Position numbers and translations under genes: made by a program. Source: Megaustenia siamemsis (Eukaryota; Mollusca; Gastropoda; Stylommatophora; Ariophantidae). Taken from it: a DNA stretch of 64,000 nucleotides. The notes below the pieces were generated by a model. The model was not told the DNA's origin. It was given only the letters and a program-made list of their open reading frames with translations, and made no database searches. Where the stretch lies: positions 11,065,811 to 11,129,810 of the forward strand of contig JAVIAB010000102.1 of the NCBI GenBank assembly GCA_032433765.1. The letters are read 5' to 3'. Each line of letters starts with the position of its first letter. Positions within the stretch are counted from its first letter, which is position 1. Shown in pieces: positions 39,008-50,120 of this stretch.

Positions 39008-41224
39008 TTATCACTCCAAACTGAACTAATTTATTGAAATAAAACTACTGTCGCGCCAAACTGAACTAATTTATTGAAATAAAATTACTGTCGCGCCAAA
39101 CTGAACTAATTTAATGAAATAAAACTACTGTCGCGCCAAACTGAACTAATTTAATGAAATAAAACTACTGTCGCACCAAACTGAACTAATTTATTGAAAT
39201 AAAACTACTGTCGCACCAAAATGAACTAATTTATTGAAATAAAACTACTGTCGCACCAAAATGAACTAATTTATTGAAATAAAACTACTGTCGCACCAAA
39301 ATGAACTAATTTATTGAAATAAAACTACTGTCGCACCAAAATGAACTAATTTATTGAAATAAAACTACTGTCGCACAAAAATGAACTAATTTATTGAAAT
39401 AAAACTACTGTCGCACCAAAATGAACTAATTTTTTGAAATAAAACTACTGTCGCACCAAAATGAACTAATTTATTGAAATAAAACTACTGTCGCGCCGAA
39501 ATGAACCAATTTATTGAAGTGAAAGTACTGTCGCACCGAAATGAACTAATTTATTGAAGTGAAAGTACTGACGCGCCGAACTGAACTAATTTATTGAAGA
39601 GAAAGTACTGTCGCGCCGAATTGAACTAATTTATTGAAGTGAAAGTACTGTCTCACCGAAATGAACTAATTTATTGAAGTGAAAGTACTGTCGCGCCGAA
39701 ATGAACCAATTTATTGAAGTGAAAGTACTGTCGCACCGAAATGAACTAATTTATTGAAGTGAAAGTACTGACGCGCCGAACTGAACTAATTTATTGAAGA
39801 GAAAGTACTGTCGCGCCAAATTGAACTAATTTATTGAAGTGAAACTACTGTCTCACCGAAATGAACTAATTTATTGAAGTGAAAGTACTGACGCACCGAA
39901 CTGAACTAATTTATTGAAGTGAAAGTACTGACGCGCCGAACTGAACTAATTTATTGAAGTGAAAGTACTGACGCGCCGAACTGAACTAATTTATTGAAAT
40001 GAAAGTACTGACGCGCTGAAATGAACTAATTTATTGAAGTGAAAGTACTGACGCGCCGAACTGAACTAATTTATTGAAGTGAAAGTACTGACGCACCGAA
40101 CTGAACTAATTTATTGAAGTGAAAGTACTGACGCGCCGAACTGAACTAATTTATTGAAGTGAATGTACTGACGCGCCGAACTGAACTAATTTATTGAAAT
40201 GAAAGTACTGACGCGCCGAAATGAACTAATTTATTGAAGTGAAAGTACTGACGCGCCGAACTGAACTAATTTATTGAAGTGAATGTACTGACGCGCCGAA
40301 CTGAACTAATTTATTGAAGTGAATGTACTGACGCGCCGAACCGAACTAATTTATTGAAATGAAAGTACTGACGCGCCGAAATGAACTAATTTATTGAAGT
40401 GAAACTACTGATGCACCGAACTGAACTAATTTATTGAAGTGAAAGTACTGACGCGCCGAAATGAACTAATTTATTGAAGTGAAAGTACTGACGCGCCGAA
40501 CTGAACCAATTTATTGAAGTGAAAGTACTGACGCACCTAAGTGAACTAATTTATTGAAGTGAAAGTACTTTCACACCGAAATAAACTAATTTATTGAAGT
40601 GAAAGTACTGACGCGCCGAACTGAACTAATTTATTGAAATGAAAGTACTGATGCGCCGAACTGAACTAATTTATTGAAGTGAAAGTACTGACGCACCGAA
40701 CTGAACTAATTTATTGAAGTGAAAGTACTGACACGCCGAAATGAACTAATTTATTGAAGTGAAAGTATTGACGCGCCGAACTGAACCAATTTATTGAAGT
40801 GAAAGTACTGACGCACCTAAGTGAACTAATTTATTGAAGTGAAAGTACTTTCACACCGAAATAAACTAATTTATTGAAGTGAAAGTACTGACGCGCCGAA
40901 CTGAACTAATTTATTGAAGTGAAAGTACTGACGCGCCGAACTGAACTAATTTATTGAAATGAAAGTACTGACGCGCCGAACTGAACTAATTTATTGAAGT
41001 GAAAGTACTGACGCACCGAACTGAACTAATTTACTGAAGTGAAAGTACTGACGCGCCGAAATGAACTAATTTATTGAAGTGAAAGTACTGACGCGCCGAA
41101 ATGAACCAATTTATTGAAGTGAAAGTACTGACGCACCGAATTGAACTAATTTATTGAAGTGAAAGTACTTTCACACCGAAATAAACTAATTTATTGAAGT
41201 GAAAGTACTGACGCGCCGAACTGC
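39008..41224 (+). repeat. Satellite array, 40-bp unit, about 55 copies
   Basis: Unit CTGAACTAATTTATTGAAGT, GAAAGTACTGACGCGCCGAA. The 5' third uses GAAATAAAACTACTGTCGCACCAAA, the rest GAAGTGAAAGTACTGACGCGCCGAA. Sub-blocks repeat (e.g. TACTTTCACACCGAAATAAA at about 40567, 40847 and 41167). The period is exactly 40 bp over 2.2 kb with no indels. No ORF. Confidence 0.97.
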
Positions 41225-41399
41225 CCTAGAGACCAGGGAAGGGTAAGTCACGGGACGGATTCCAAGTGCACAACTCCCACCACCTGTGACTGGATTCAAC
41301 CTCGGGACTTATTCAAAAGCAGACACCTTATTTGTGGACCAACCTCTCACGTAATGTGCAGTAACAGCTTTAACGATGTAAGCGAAGAAAAAGATATTA

Positions 41400-41545
41400 G
41401 GGTCAGATTCTGTTTCTTCTTATATCGATCATCTGCTAAATGGGCATTGTTGTACTGTGTCACTGGTTTACCGTAAAACAGTCAGTGGCGCATTTCGTCC
41501 CATCATATCCGACTTTGACGGTGGTAGATTTGCTGAACGGTTTTG
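41400..41545 (+). mobile_element. Repeat X fragment
   Basis: GATCATCTGCTAAATGGGCA, CATTTCGTCCCATCATATCC, GACTTTGACG resemble the first part of repeat X at lower identity. Confidence 0.45.
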
Positions 41546-41554
41546 TCAGGGCAG

Positions 41555-41720
41555 CGGGTATTTTTGACGAGGGATGTGACCATGGATGTGACGAGGGGTG
41601 TGACAAGGGATGTGACATGGGGTGTGACAATGGGTGTGACAAGGGGTTTGACTAGGGGTGTGACAATGGATGTGACAAGGGGTGTGACAGGGGTGTGACA
41701 ATGGGTGTAACAAGGGATCT
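41555..41720 (+). repeat. 12-bp satellite, left block (GTGACAAGGGRT)
   Basis: About 13 units of TGTGACAAGGGG-like sequence. The same satellite resumes at 43045, so the 41.72-43.04-kb RNase H block lies inside it. Confidence 0.93.
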
Positions 41721-41721
41721 A

Positions 41722-42455
41722 TCTCTATCTTTCGTTCGCCTGAAGTATTGTCTATATCTGCAATGTCGTTTCCTGTATAAATGTTACTGTCTTTTGTAAT
41801 TCTTGCAGTGGCCCATATAGTTTTGTCTGTAGTGTTGTATCTATGGGCCAATGGATTTTCCTCAGTCTACTATATTCAGTGCAGTCTTGAAGTATGTGTT
41901 CAGTAGTCTGGGGTGCCTGTCCACATGTACAAGTAGTTGATGTGCCGATCTTGAATTTTGTATACATGTGACTATGGAGTCGATTGTGTCCTGTTCTTAG
42001 GCGTATAATGATAACTAGTTCATATCTATTCATATTATGAAAGGCATCCTGATTTGGGGCTTGTGGTCCTCTGATTGATTTGATTATCTGTTTCTTATGA
42101 TGGTATGTAACTGGTGTATCTAGTTGTGTGCCTGTTGAACCTTCCTTTGCCAACTGATCTGCTTTCTCATTTCCTGGTATTCCACAGTGAGACGGGATCC
42201 ACTGCAGGGCAACCCTGTGGTGCTTGCAGAGTTCAGTCAATAAGGTCTGCAGATGTGGTAATTTTCTGGATTGTAGTGCCTGGAGCACTGATCTTGCATC
42301 TGTCAAAAACACTACAGGCTGTGGGCTAAGATTACTGTTCAGCAGTTTTTCTATTGCCAACTTTATTGCTTGTATTTCTGCATCATAATTGTGACAACAT
42401 TTCTGTTGGTAAACATGCCTGTGGCACTCTACCTGTACACAGTTTACCAACAGAT
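41722..42455 (-). pseudogene. RNase H domain and C-terminus of an I-type LINE, minus
   Basis: A 236-codon open frame. It has NYDAEIQAIKLAIEKLL (catalytic Glu region), VVFLTDARSVLQAL (catalytic Asp), IPSHCGIPGNEKADQLAKEG (last Asp), then HSHMYTKFKIGTSTTCTCG and TTEHILQDCTEYSRLR (CCHC-like zinc motif). RNase HI domains of I/Jockey-group LINEs degrade the RNA strand of the hybrid. The first catalytic Asp (TDGS) is lost by truncation at the inverted-repeat junction near 42433, so the copy is partial. Confidence 0.85.
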
Positions 42456-42505
42456 GATCCATATTCTAAATGTGGGCGTATACTCTGTTGGTAAACTGTG
42501 TACAG
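42433..42505. repeat. Perfect 21-bp inverted repeat at the head-to-head RNase H junction
   Basis: 42433-42453 (CTGTACACAGTTTACCAACAG) and 42485-42505 are exact reverse complements with a 31-bp spacer. The first 12 bp of the right arm also occurs at 42413-42424. The minus RNase H element lies to the left and the plus one to the right. Confidence 0.95.
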
Positions 42506-43045
42506 ACGGATCTGTAAGACGACACGAAAAAAGTGCATGGGCATTTACAGCACGTTCGGCAGGCAGAATAGCCAAGGAAGACAGTGGTGCATATGCCATG
42601 ACCACGAGTAGCATGACAATGGAGGTGATGGCAGTGACCAAGGCATTCAAATGGTTAGAGTCACAAGACTACATCCACGCATGTATACTGAGTGATTCGA
42701 TGAGCATGATAAAAAAAGTGGAGGCGGGCTTTGTACGCATGCAATGGGTAGAGTCGTTGCAGAAATCCAAAATACGTAAGGTCACCTTTGTCTATGTCCC
42801 TGGACATGCGGGAGTACGGGGAAATGAGAGAGCGGACAGGTTGGCTAGCTGCGCTGTCGTTGAGGACGGGCAACCGATGGATCGGGCGGACGTCATCAAT
42901 GCACTCCGAGATGTGGGAAGAGCACAGGACTTCGACAAACACAGATCAACGTCGCTTCTTCGGATGATGGAAGTGGGAGTTAAGATGGGCACAGCCAGAA
43001 ATGAGAAACTTGGTGGCCGTGTAAGAAGACTTATCAACCAACATA
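42485..43045 (+). pseudogene. RNase H domain of a second LINE type, plus
   Basis: Open frame with all four RNase H signatures: LCTDGSVRRHEKSAWAFTA (Asp), MTMEVMAVTKAFKWLES (Glu), ACILSDSMSMIKKVEAGF (Asp), VYVPGHAGVRGNERADRLAS (His, Asp). Then come ADVINALRDVGRAQDF, GVKMGTARNEKLGGRVRRLI as in the copies at 3.4 and 62.6 kb. RT is absent. The frame runs on into the 12-bp satellite, adding C-[DEGN]-K-G repeats until 43272 instead of the normal WTLR end. Confidence 0.85.
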
Positions 43046-44375
43046 GAGGATGTGACAAGGGATGTGACAAGGGGTGTGAAAAGGGGTGCGGCAATGGGTG
43101 TAACAAGGGATGTGGCAAGGGGTGTCACAAAGGGTGTCACAAAGGGTGTGACAAGGGGTGTGACAAGGGATGTGACAAGGGATGTGGAAAGGGGTGTGAC
43201 AAGGGGTGTGACAAGGGGTGTGACAAGGGATGTGGAAAGGGGTGTGCCAAGGGGTGTGACAATGGGGTGTGACAAGGGGTGTGGCAAGGAATGGGACAAG
43301 GGGTGTGACAAGGGGTGTGACAAGGGGTGTGACAAGGGGTGTGGCAAGGGGTGTGACAAGGGATGTGACAAGGGATGTGACAAGGGGTGTGAAAATGGAT
43401 GTTACAAGGGGTGTGAAAAGGGATGTAACAAGGGGTGTGACCAGGAATGTGGCCAGGGTTGTCACAAGGGATGTTACAGGGATGTGACAAGGGGTGTGAC
43501 AAGGGATGTGGCAAGGGGTGTGACAAGGGATGTGACAAGGGGCGTGAAAAGGGATGTGGCAAGTGGTGTGACAAGGGGTGTGACAAGGGGTGTGACAAGG
43601 GGTGTGGCAAGGGGTGTGACAAGGGGTGTGACAAGGAATGTGGCCAGGGTTGTCACAAGGGATGTTACAGGAATGTGACAAGAGGTGTGACAAGGGATGT
43701 GGCAAGGGGTGTGACAAGGGATGTGGCAAGGAGTGTGACAACGGATGTGGCAAGGGGTGTGACAAGGGATGTGACAAAGAGTATTAAAGTGATGTGACAA
43801 GGGGTGTGACAAGGGGTGTGACATGGGATGTCACAAGGGATGTGACAAGGGGTGTGACCAGGAATGTGGCCATGGTTGTCACTAGGGATGTTACAGGGAT
43901 GTGACAAGGGGTGTTACAAAGATGTGACAAGGGATGTGATAAGGGATGTTACAGGGATGTGACAAGGAATGTTAAAGGGATGTTACAGGGATGTGACAAG
44001 GGATGTTGCAGGGATGTTATAGGGATGTGACAAGGGGTGTGACAGGGATGTGACAAGGGATGTTACAGGGATGTTACAGGGGTATGACAAGGGATGTTAC
44101 AAGGATGTGACAAGGGATGTTACCGGGATGTTACCAGGGATGTGACAAGGGATGTTACCACGGATGTTACATGAAAGTTACGGGGATGTTACAGGGATGT
44201 TACCAGAGATGTGACCAGGAATGTGACCACTGATGTTACAGGGAAGTTACCAGAGATGTGAACAGGGATGTGACCACGGATGTCACAGGGATGTTACCAG
44301 AGGTGTGACCCTGGATGTGACCACGGATGTTACAGGGATGCTACCAGAGATGTGACCAGGGATGTGATCACCGAG
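43045..44375 (+). repeat. 12-bp satellite, right block, about 110 units
   Basis: TGTGACAAGGGG/A dominates to about 43880; thereafter mixed ATGTTACAGGG-type units increase. Because the unit is 4 codons, long CDKG-, SHPL- and VTRG-type frames open on both strands. They are artefacts. Confidence 0.95.
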
Positions 44376-44589
44376 AGGGCTAGACATCAGATCTACCTAA
44401 CCAGAGACCAGGGGAGGGTAAAGCCTCATGGAAAGTACGTATTGGAAACGCAAAACTCACACCGACTGTGTCCGGAATCGAACCCAGTTCCTTCCTGCTC
44501 ATACCCCGACGCCTTACCTATAGACACCCGGCTATGAGCAATGTGAAATTACAGCATCTCATGATCAGATTTGTTTTTTTCGTTCACAA

Positions 44590-44852
44590 GTTTTCATCGT
44601 TTTCGAAGTCCCTCGAGTCTAGGAGCTGAATTTTGCCCGTTAATCCGTATTTCCCTGGCAGCCATGTACATAAGTATCCCCCGCCGCACAGACAGTTAAC
44701 TCCAACTTCGGAGGTACTCATTTCTTTTCCCCCGTCAATGAGTAACTGACGTTTCAAACCATGCCTCGCTTCTGAGACCAGGGGTAGTTACCGCAGAGAG
44801 AAATCACAAATAAAATGTCCAAATGGTGCAGCCGGGATTGGAACTCATAGAA
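44590..44852 (-). mobile_element. SINE-3, minus strand
   Basis: GAAGTCCCTCGAGTCTAGG, GAGTAACTGACGTTTCAAAC, CGCTTCTGAGACCAGGGGT; ends at CAGCCGGGATTGGAACTC and is followed by a SINE-2 B-box scrap (GGCAGGATCGAACCCG). Confidence 0.8.
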
Positions 44853-44892
44853 AAAAATATGGACCAAGGCAGGATCGAACCCGTTATTGTTA

Positions 44893-45110
44893 TTGTTATT
44901 GGTTATGGAAGGCCTCGGTATCACAGCAAACGAATTAAAATCCATAATTGCTCAACCGCCCGTGCCAGTGGAATCATCCGAATTACCAACTCATCTCCCA
45001 AACAAAGAAAGGTGACTGTAGTCCCCATCGTAGCAGTCTCAGCACACGCCAAAAGACATAAGGCGAAACCGCGCAGAAAGTGAACACAGCCAACTGTTCC
45101 CTGTCATAAA
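44893..45110 (+). repeat. Repeat Z copy 2
   Basis: GGTTATGGAAGGCCTCGGTA through CATAAGGCGAAACCGCGCAG; nearly identical to the inverted copy at 8866-9090. The plus frame is open for 86 codons, upstream part being unrelated. Confidence 0.75.
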
Positions 45111-45430
45111 ATTAGCTTCGTGGGCAATGTCTTTTCGCGAAGGCTTTCCCATGGCTGTAGCATAAGGCTGCGATCACAGCTCGGAATCGGAAGTTTCCCT
45201 CTATAATAATATTCATTTATTATTATTTGTCTCCAGTCTAAACCACTGGAAACTACTATTCGTGCTGTTTCGTCCTAAATGTTTGTCTGCAACGCAAGTA
45301 TTCAGCCCTACCCTATCCGGGAGATACTTGTCTTAACAGGAAAAATATTTCCGAGCTGTGATCGCAGCCTTACGCTATAGTCATGGGAAAGCCTTCGCGA
45401 AAAGACATTGCCTACGAAGCTAATTTTTTA
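45106..45430. mobile_element. Repeat R foldback copy with approx 80-bp inverted arms
   Basis: 45109-45190 (ATTAGCTTCGTGGGCAATGT, CTTTTCGCGAAGGCTTTCCC) is the near-perfect reverse complement of 45345-45427. The centre has TTTATTATTATTTGTCTCCA, CCACTGGAAACTACTATTCG and repeat R (GGGAGATACTTGTCTTAAC). MITE-like or inversion-derived. Confidence 0.8.
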
Positions 45431-45540
45431 GTTAGCTGAGTGGCAGTGTTCCCTAGCGTTTGACTTTTCTTGGCGAGGCGCTGTGCCACTGAGTACGGGT
45501 TCGATCCTGCCTTGGTCCATATTTTTTTTCTGTTGAAACT
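45430..45540 (+). mobile_element. SINE-2 head, plus strand
   Basis: TTAGCTGAGTGGCAGTGTTC, GGGTTCGATCCTGCCTTGG; directly follows repeat R as at 14.8 and 58.5 kb. Confidence 0.85.
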
Positions 45541-45787
45541 CATAGCCTCTCTGTTTCGAGACAAATAATAATTAATAAATAATATATTATGGGGGCAAAC
45601 TTCCGAGACGACAGATCAGAGAATCAATCACATCGAGACCAATCAGTCCCCACCATCCGATGTAAAGGAAGAACAAGCTTCTATACATAAAACAATGATA
45701 ATATACCTCATCACACATAATTGAGATCACTGTCATAAGTTAAAATGGGCTCAGGGTGGGACAGGAGAGAAGTGTGGAGCTTAGTGT

Positions 45788-46050
45788 TATAATTATTTAA
45801 TGTTAGTGACGCGGTCAAAATGGTAACTTAATGTAATGATTATTTAATGTTAGTGACGCGGTCAAAATGATAACTTAATGTAATGATTATTTAATGTTAG
45901 TGACGCGGTCAAAATGATAACTTAATGTAATGATTATTTAATGTTAGTCACGATCAAAATGATAACTTAATGTAATGATTATTTAATGTTAGTCACGATC
46001 AAAATGATAACTTAATGTAATGATTATTTAATGTTAGTGACGAGATCAAA
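45788..46050 (+). repeat. Minisatellite, 45-47-bp unit, about 5.5 copies
   Basis: TAATGATTATTTAATGTTAG, TGACGCGGTCAAAATGATAA; the 3' units lose GCG (CACGATCAAAATG). Confidence 0.93.
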
Positions 46051-46071
46051 ATGAAAATTGTGTTCAATTAT

Positions 46072-46605
46072 TCTACTATGCTCAGGAACAAGCAGCGTTC
46101 CCAAAAAAAAAAAAAAAAAAAAGAAAGAAAGAGGAAGATGCTGTGAAATCCATTTTTGACAAAAGAAACAAGAAAAAGAGTTCTTAAATGTTATGTAGAG
46201 CCAGTCTTAACATTTGTATGTTAATCGTGCACAATAGGACAACATACAAGAAAATCACGGGAGTCTGTAGAAATGTAGTTTTACAGAAGAATGTTGATAA
46301 TTCCATGGACAGCTAAGAAGAGTAATGAAAACGTTCTGAAAGGGACCTACGCAAAAAGGGAGCTAATTTCCACTATTATGAAGAAACAATCATCATTTTT
46401 TGGCAATGTAATGAGAAGAGAACAACTGGGAAATTTGAGGGACAAAGAGGTAAAGGGAAGCAAAGAAAAAAGATACCAGTCAGCTTAAGAGAATGGGTTG
46501 ACAGAAGGTCAACAACAGAAATGATAAATAACTGTCGTGATCAAAAGTTGTGGAGAGACATGATCACCTACGCCAGCAGGACCGGTACTTGATGATGATT
46601 ATTGT
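46072..46605 (+). mobile_element. LINE family B, 3' half, plus strand
   Basis: CTCAGGAACAAGCAGCGTTC, A-run, GTTCTTAAATGTTATGTAG, MLIIPWTAKKSNENVL, AKRELISTIMKKQSSFFGNV, then frame loss and DQKLWRDMITYASRTGT-like end with TGATGATGATT. Confidence 0.87.
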
Positions 46606-47256
46606 TTATGGTATTGAATTACATATTTATTAGGGTTGCCGGGGGGCACCAACATATTTAAGTCCTTAGGGCCTCTAAAGGTCTTAATCCTGCCCTGCAC
46701 ACGGCGCTACTCCCGACCATAATTCACGTAATTCTCACAACACATGCGGAAGTTTCACTTCACAAATAATTCGCGTATTCTTTTACCCTCCCATGGAACG
46801 AAACATAACAAGCGGGAAAACAGATGCAGACCCCTCCTAGACAAGAAACACAACATACCCGCCTATAGTGAACGAAATACGGACCTGGCTTCCAGCAACT
46901 GATCCTGTAGACATGCGAGTTATTTATCTCCCGCCTGACGTGTGAACAAGTTGAAAGCGTGTTCCAGCAATATTTATCCTTGGGGTTCTCTAGGCTTGTT
47001 CCCTTTCACCCCTAAACGGGCCAGCCGTTCTGTCTTTGTTTATATTGCTGTAACAGTGGTTATTGGGCAGCTAATGAACTATAGTTCGTTCAGAAAATCG
47101 TGCCCACAGAATTGATAAATAATCTCGGATACTGTTTCATGAATTTCTGTAATTCTTTTTGTCAAATCTTATTTTTTCACCGACCTTTAGTCAGATATTT
47201 TGCCCTACTGTCATGCATCTAAGAAAGATTTTTACTTCTTTGAGGTATATAAAAAT

Positions 47257-47390
47257 ATGATTTTCTTGGTTGTCCTAATTTTTAGAATTGTTTAAAATTT
47301 AATTTTTTAATACCCACATTTGTTAAAATCAACTCACTGTTTAAAAAGGTAAATTTCACGTGCTCTCCACACAATATTAGCACATCAGGA
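47257..47390 (+). repeat. Left copy of an approx 120-bp direct duplication flanking LINE D
   Basis: ATGATTTTCTTGGTTGTCCT, CAACTCACTGTTTAAAAAGG, TTTCACGTGCTCTCC recur at 48476-48595 with a 14-bp indel. Could be an unusually long target-site duplication. Confidence 0.88.
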
Positions 47391-47394
47391 TGAT

Positions 47395-48475
47395 TTTCTT
47401 CCTCTTCTTTCCTCCTCATCTGCCTTTCAGCGTCGAGGGGAGATATAATTTGCAGTCTTTTGCTCTTCTGTTCGCCTCTGCTGCTGTTATGTTTCCTAGT
47501 GCTTCAAATATTCCATGGACCCATCTTTTACGTGGTCGACCCTTGGGTCTGGTGTTCTCACAATGTTTGTTGAAGGCTCGTTGTGTTGTGTTTTGTTCTT
47601 TCTGCCTTGTCACGTGGCCAAACCATTTTATCTGTTGTTTCCTTATATATTCTATGGCGGGGGCTATTCCTAGCTTTTTTCTCAGTTCTTCATTTCTGAT
47701 CTTATCTCTCAGACTGTTTCCTGTCATTCGTCTAACATATTTCATCTCTGTATAGGTTATTTTTTCTTATTGTTCTTGCATCTAGGGTCCAGGTCTGGCA
47801 TTGGTAGCACAACGTTGGGATGAAGATTGTATTGTATAGTGCTCGTTTTGCCTCCAGAGTTATTTCCTTGTTGGACAATAGTGGTGATAACTGTCCAATG
47901 ATTTGACAAGCTTTGTTGCATCTTGATTATATCTCTGCTGTTTGGGAATTATCGTTTGTCATTAGACTTCCTAGGTATTTGAATTCCTCTACTTGTTTTA
48001 GTTGTCTACCTTCTATAGTTATGTTGATGTTCTGTTTATTTTTGGCGACATTCATGACTTCTGTTTTGTTGATGTTGATTTTCATGTTGTATTTTGTGCT
48101 TGAGATGTTGAGTTTGTTTAAGTGTTCTTGTAGGTCTTCTATTGTTTCATGTATTAGTGCCTGGTCGTCTGCAAATAGAAGCTCGTTGATCTCCTCTGTC
48201 TCTGATGGGTTGGCTAGCTTACATATATGGTCCATGTATGTAATAAACAGTAGGGGGGATAGTACGCACTCCTATCTTACACCTGATCTAACTTCGAAGT
48301 GGTCTGTGTAGCCTGCTGCTGTTCTGACCCTGCAGCTGCTGTTGACGTAGAGACTTTTAATAAGGTTGATTAGATGTTGGCTTACTCCGTATGTTGTTAG
48401 TATCTCCCACAGTTGTTCTCTGTTTACTCTGTCGAATGCTTTTTCCTGGTCAATGAAGGCTATGTCGATTGATGA
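47395..48475 (-). mobile_element. LINE family D, longest copy, minus strand
   Basis: Beyond the 3' C-terminus (MTGNSLRDKIRNEELR, IKWFGHVTRQK, RPKGRPRKRW, TLKGR-stop), this copy reaches into the RT: INELLFADDQALIHETIEDL with the FADD catalytic box, then NKLNISSTKYNMKININKTE and EFKYLGSLMTNDNSQTAEI. There are frameshifts between blocks (about 47770 and 47910). 5'-truncated at 48475. Confidence 0.9.
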
Positions 48476-48600
48476 TTTTCTTGGTTGTCCTAATTTTTAG
48501 GATTTTACAATACCCACATTTATTGTAATCAACTCACTGTTTAAAAAGGCAAATTTCACGTGCTCTCCGCACAATCTTAGCACCATCACGCTCTCAAAGA
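48476..48600 (+). repeat. Right copy of the direct duplication flanking LINE D
   Basis: See the left copy at 47257-47390; identical ATGATTTTCTTGGTTGTCC start and AAATTTCACGTGCTCTCC near the end. Confidence 0.88.
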
Positions 48601-48689
48601 AGCGTAACTTGTAAGACGCAATCCACTGAGAAGTTTGTTAGAAAATTAACATAATTTCGCTACTATAGACAACTTGTTGTTGGATTAGT

Positions 48690-48965
48690 CAGTAAGTCAT
48701 TGTTATTGTTCTATGAGCCAGTAAGTCATTGTTATTGTTGTATGAGTCAGTGAGTCATTGTTATTGTTGTATGAGTCAATAAGTCATTATTACTTTTGTA
48801 TGAGTCAGTAAGTCATTGTTATTGCTGTATGAGTCAGTAAGTCATTGATATTGTTGTATGAGTCAGTAAGTCATTGTTATTGTTGGGTGAGTCAGTAAGT
48901 TATTGTTATTGTTGGATGAGTCAGTAGGTCATTGTTAATTTTGGATGAGTCAGTAAGTCTTAAGT
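48690..48965 (+). repeat. Minisatellite, 29-bp unit (AGTCATTGTTATTGTTGTATGAG)
   Basis: About nine units of TCAGTAAGTCATTGTTATTG plus TTGTATGAG. The same family restarts at 51070 and 51485. Confidence 0.93.
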
Positions 48966-49514
48966 TAGTAAAATCTAATGTTTAGAGCACACGGTTTGAT
49001 ATTTTTATAAAATTAAATAAGAAAAAAACGATTTGTGCAAAATTCAGACTAACTTTGTACTTAACTGTTATAAAATATTAACGTCGGTGAAAAAAATTAG
49101 ATTTCATGTAAAAGAATTACAGAAATTCATGAAACAGTTTCCAAGATAGTTAATAAACTCTGAGAGTACGAATTTCTGAACGAACTATAGTTCATTAGCT
49201 GCCCAATACCCGCTGATACAGCAATATAAACAAAGAGAGACCATATGGCCCGTTAAGGCGAAAAAGGGAGCAAGACAAGAGAACCCCGAGGATAAATATT
49301 TCTGGAACATGCTTTCAACTTGTTCACACGTCAGGCGGGAGATAAATAACCCAATGTTTTTTTTTTTTTTAGCAATGTTTCCCTGTATTCATTTGTTTCA
49401 TTAGTGTTCATGTTGCACGGAATTATGTTGAGCAGTTGAAATGTTTATCACTATGTTCATTGTTAGTTGCAACATTAAGATAGGTTGAAATGTTATCCTG
49501 ACTTTTATCGTTGA

Positions 49515-50120
49515 AATAAAAGAAATGTTACTATGACTTTAGAATTTACTGTTATCTTTCAATTTGATGAAATTTTAGAATGACTTTTATCTCTCAATTT
49601 GATGAAATTTCAGAATGACTTTTATCTTTCAATTAGATGAAATTTTAGAATGACTTTTATCTTTCAATTAGATGAAATTTTAGAATGACCTTCATCTTTC
49701 AATTTGTTGAAATTTTAGAATGACTTTTATCTTTCAATTAGATGAAATTTTAGAATGACCTTTATCTTTCAATTTGATGAAATTTTAGAATGACTTTTAT
49801 CTTTCAATTAGATGAAATGCTAGAATGACTTTTATCTTTCAATTAGATGAAATGTTAAAATGACTTTTATCTTTCAATTAGATGAAATTTTAAAATGACT
49901 TTTATCTTTCAATTAGATGAAATGTTAAAATAACTTTTATCTTTCAATTTGATGAAATTTTAGGATGACTTTTATCTTTCAATTTGATGAAATTTTAGAA
50001 TGACTTTTATCTTTCAATTTGATGAAATTTTAGAATGACCTTTATCTGTCAAGTAGATGAAATGTTAGAATGACTTTTATCTTTCAATTAGATGAAATGT
50101 TAGAATGACTTTTAGCTTTC
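49515..50120 (+). repeat. Minisatellite, 35-bp unit, about 16 copies
   Basis: AATTAGATGAAATTTTAGAA, TGACTTTTATCTTTC with T/A variation at TTAGATG/TTTGATG. Confidence 0.95.

Larger units (their letters stand above)
46918..49352. mobile_element. Region bounded by approx 270-bp terminal inverted repeats
   Basis: 46918-47190 (TTATTTATCTCCCGCCTGAC ... TGTTTATATTGCTGT ... TTGGGCAGCTAATGAACTAT ... TTCATGAATTTCTGTAATTC ... TCACCGAC) is inverted at 49078-49352 with moderate divergence. Inside lie a LINE D copy, a direct duplication and a minisatellite. No transposase and no clear target-site duplication were found, so it is a non-autonomous long-TIR element or a large inversion relic. Confidence 0.7.

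Noticed and set aside
39008..41224. CRISPR-like or phage-like regular repeat
   Set aside because: A strict 40-bp tandem satellite without spacers.
42946..43907. Large open frames on both strands (SHPL, CHTP, CDKG, VTRG repeats)
   Set aside because: They arise from the 12-bp satellite. Only the RNase H part of the plus-strand frame before 43045 is real TE coding.
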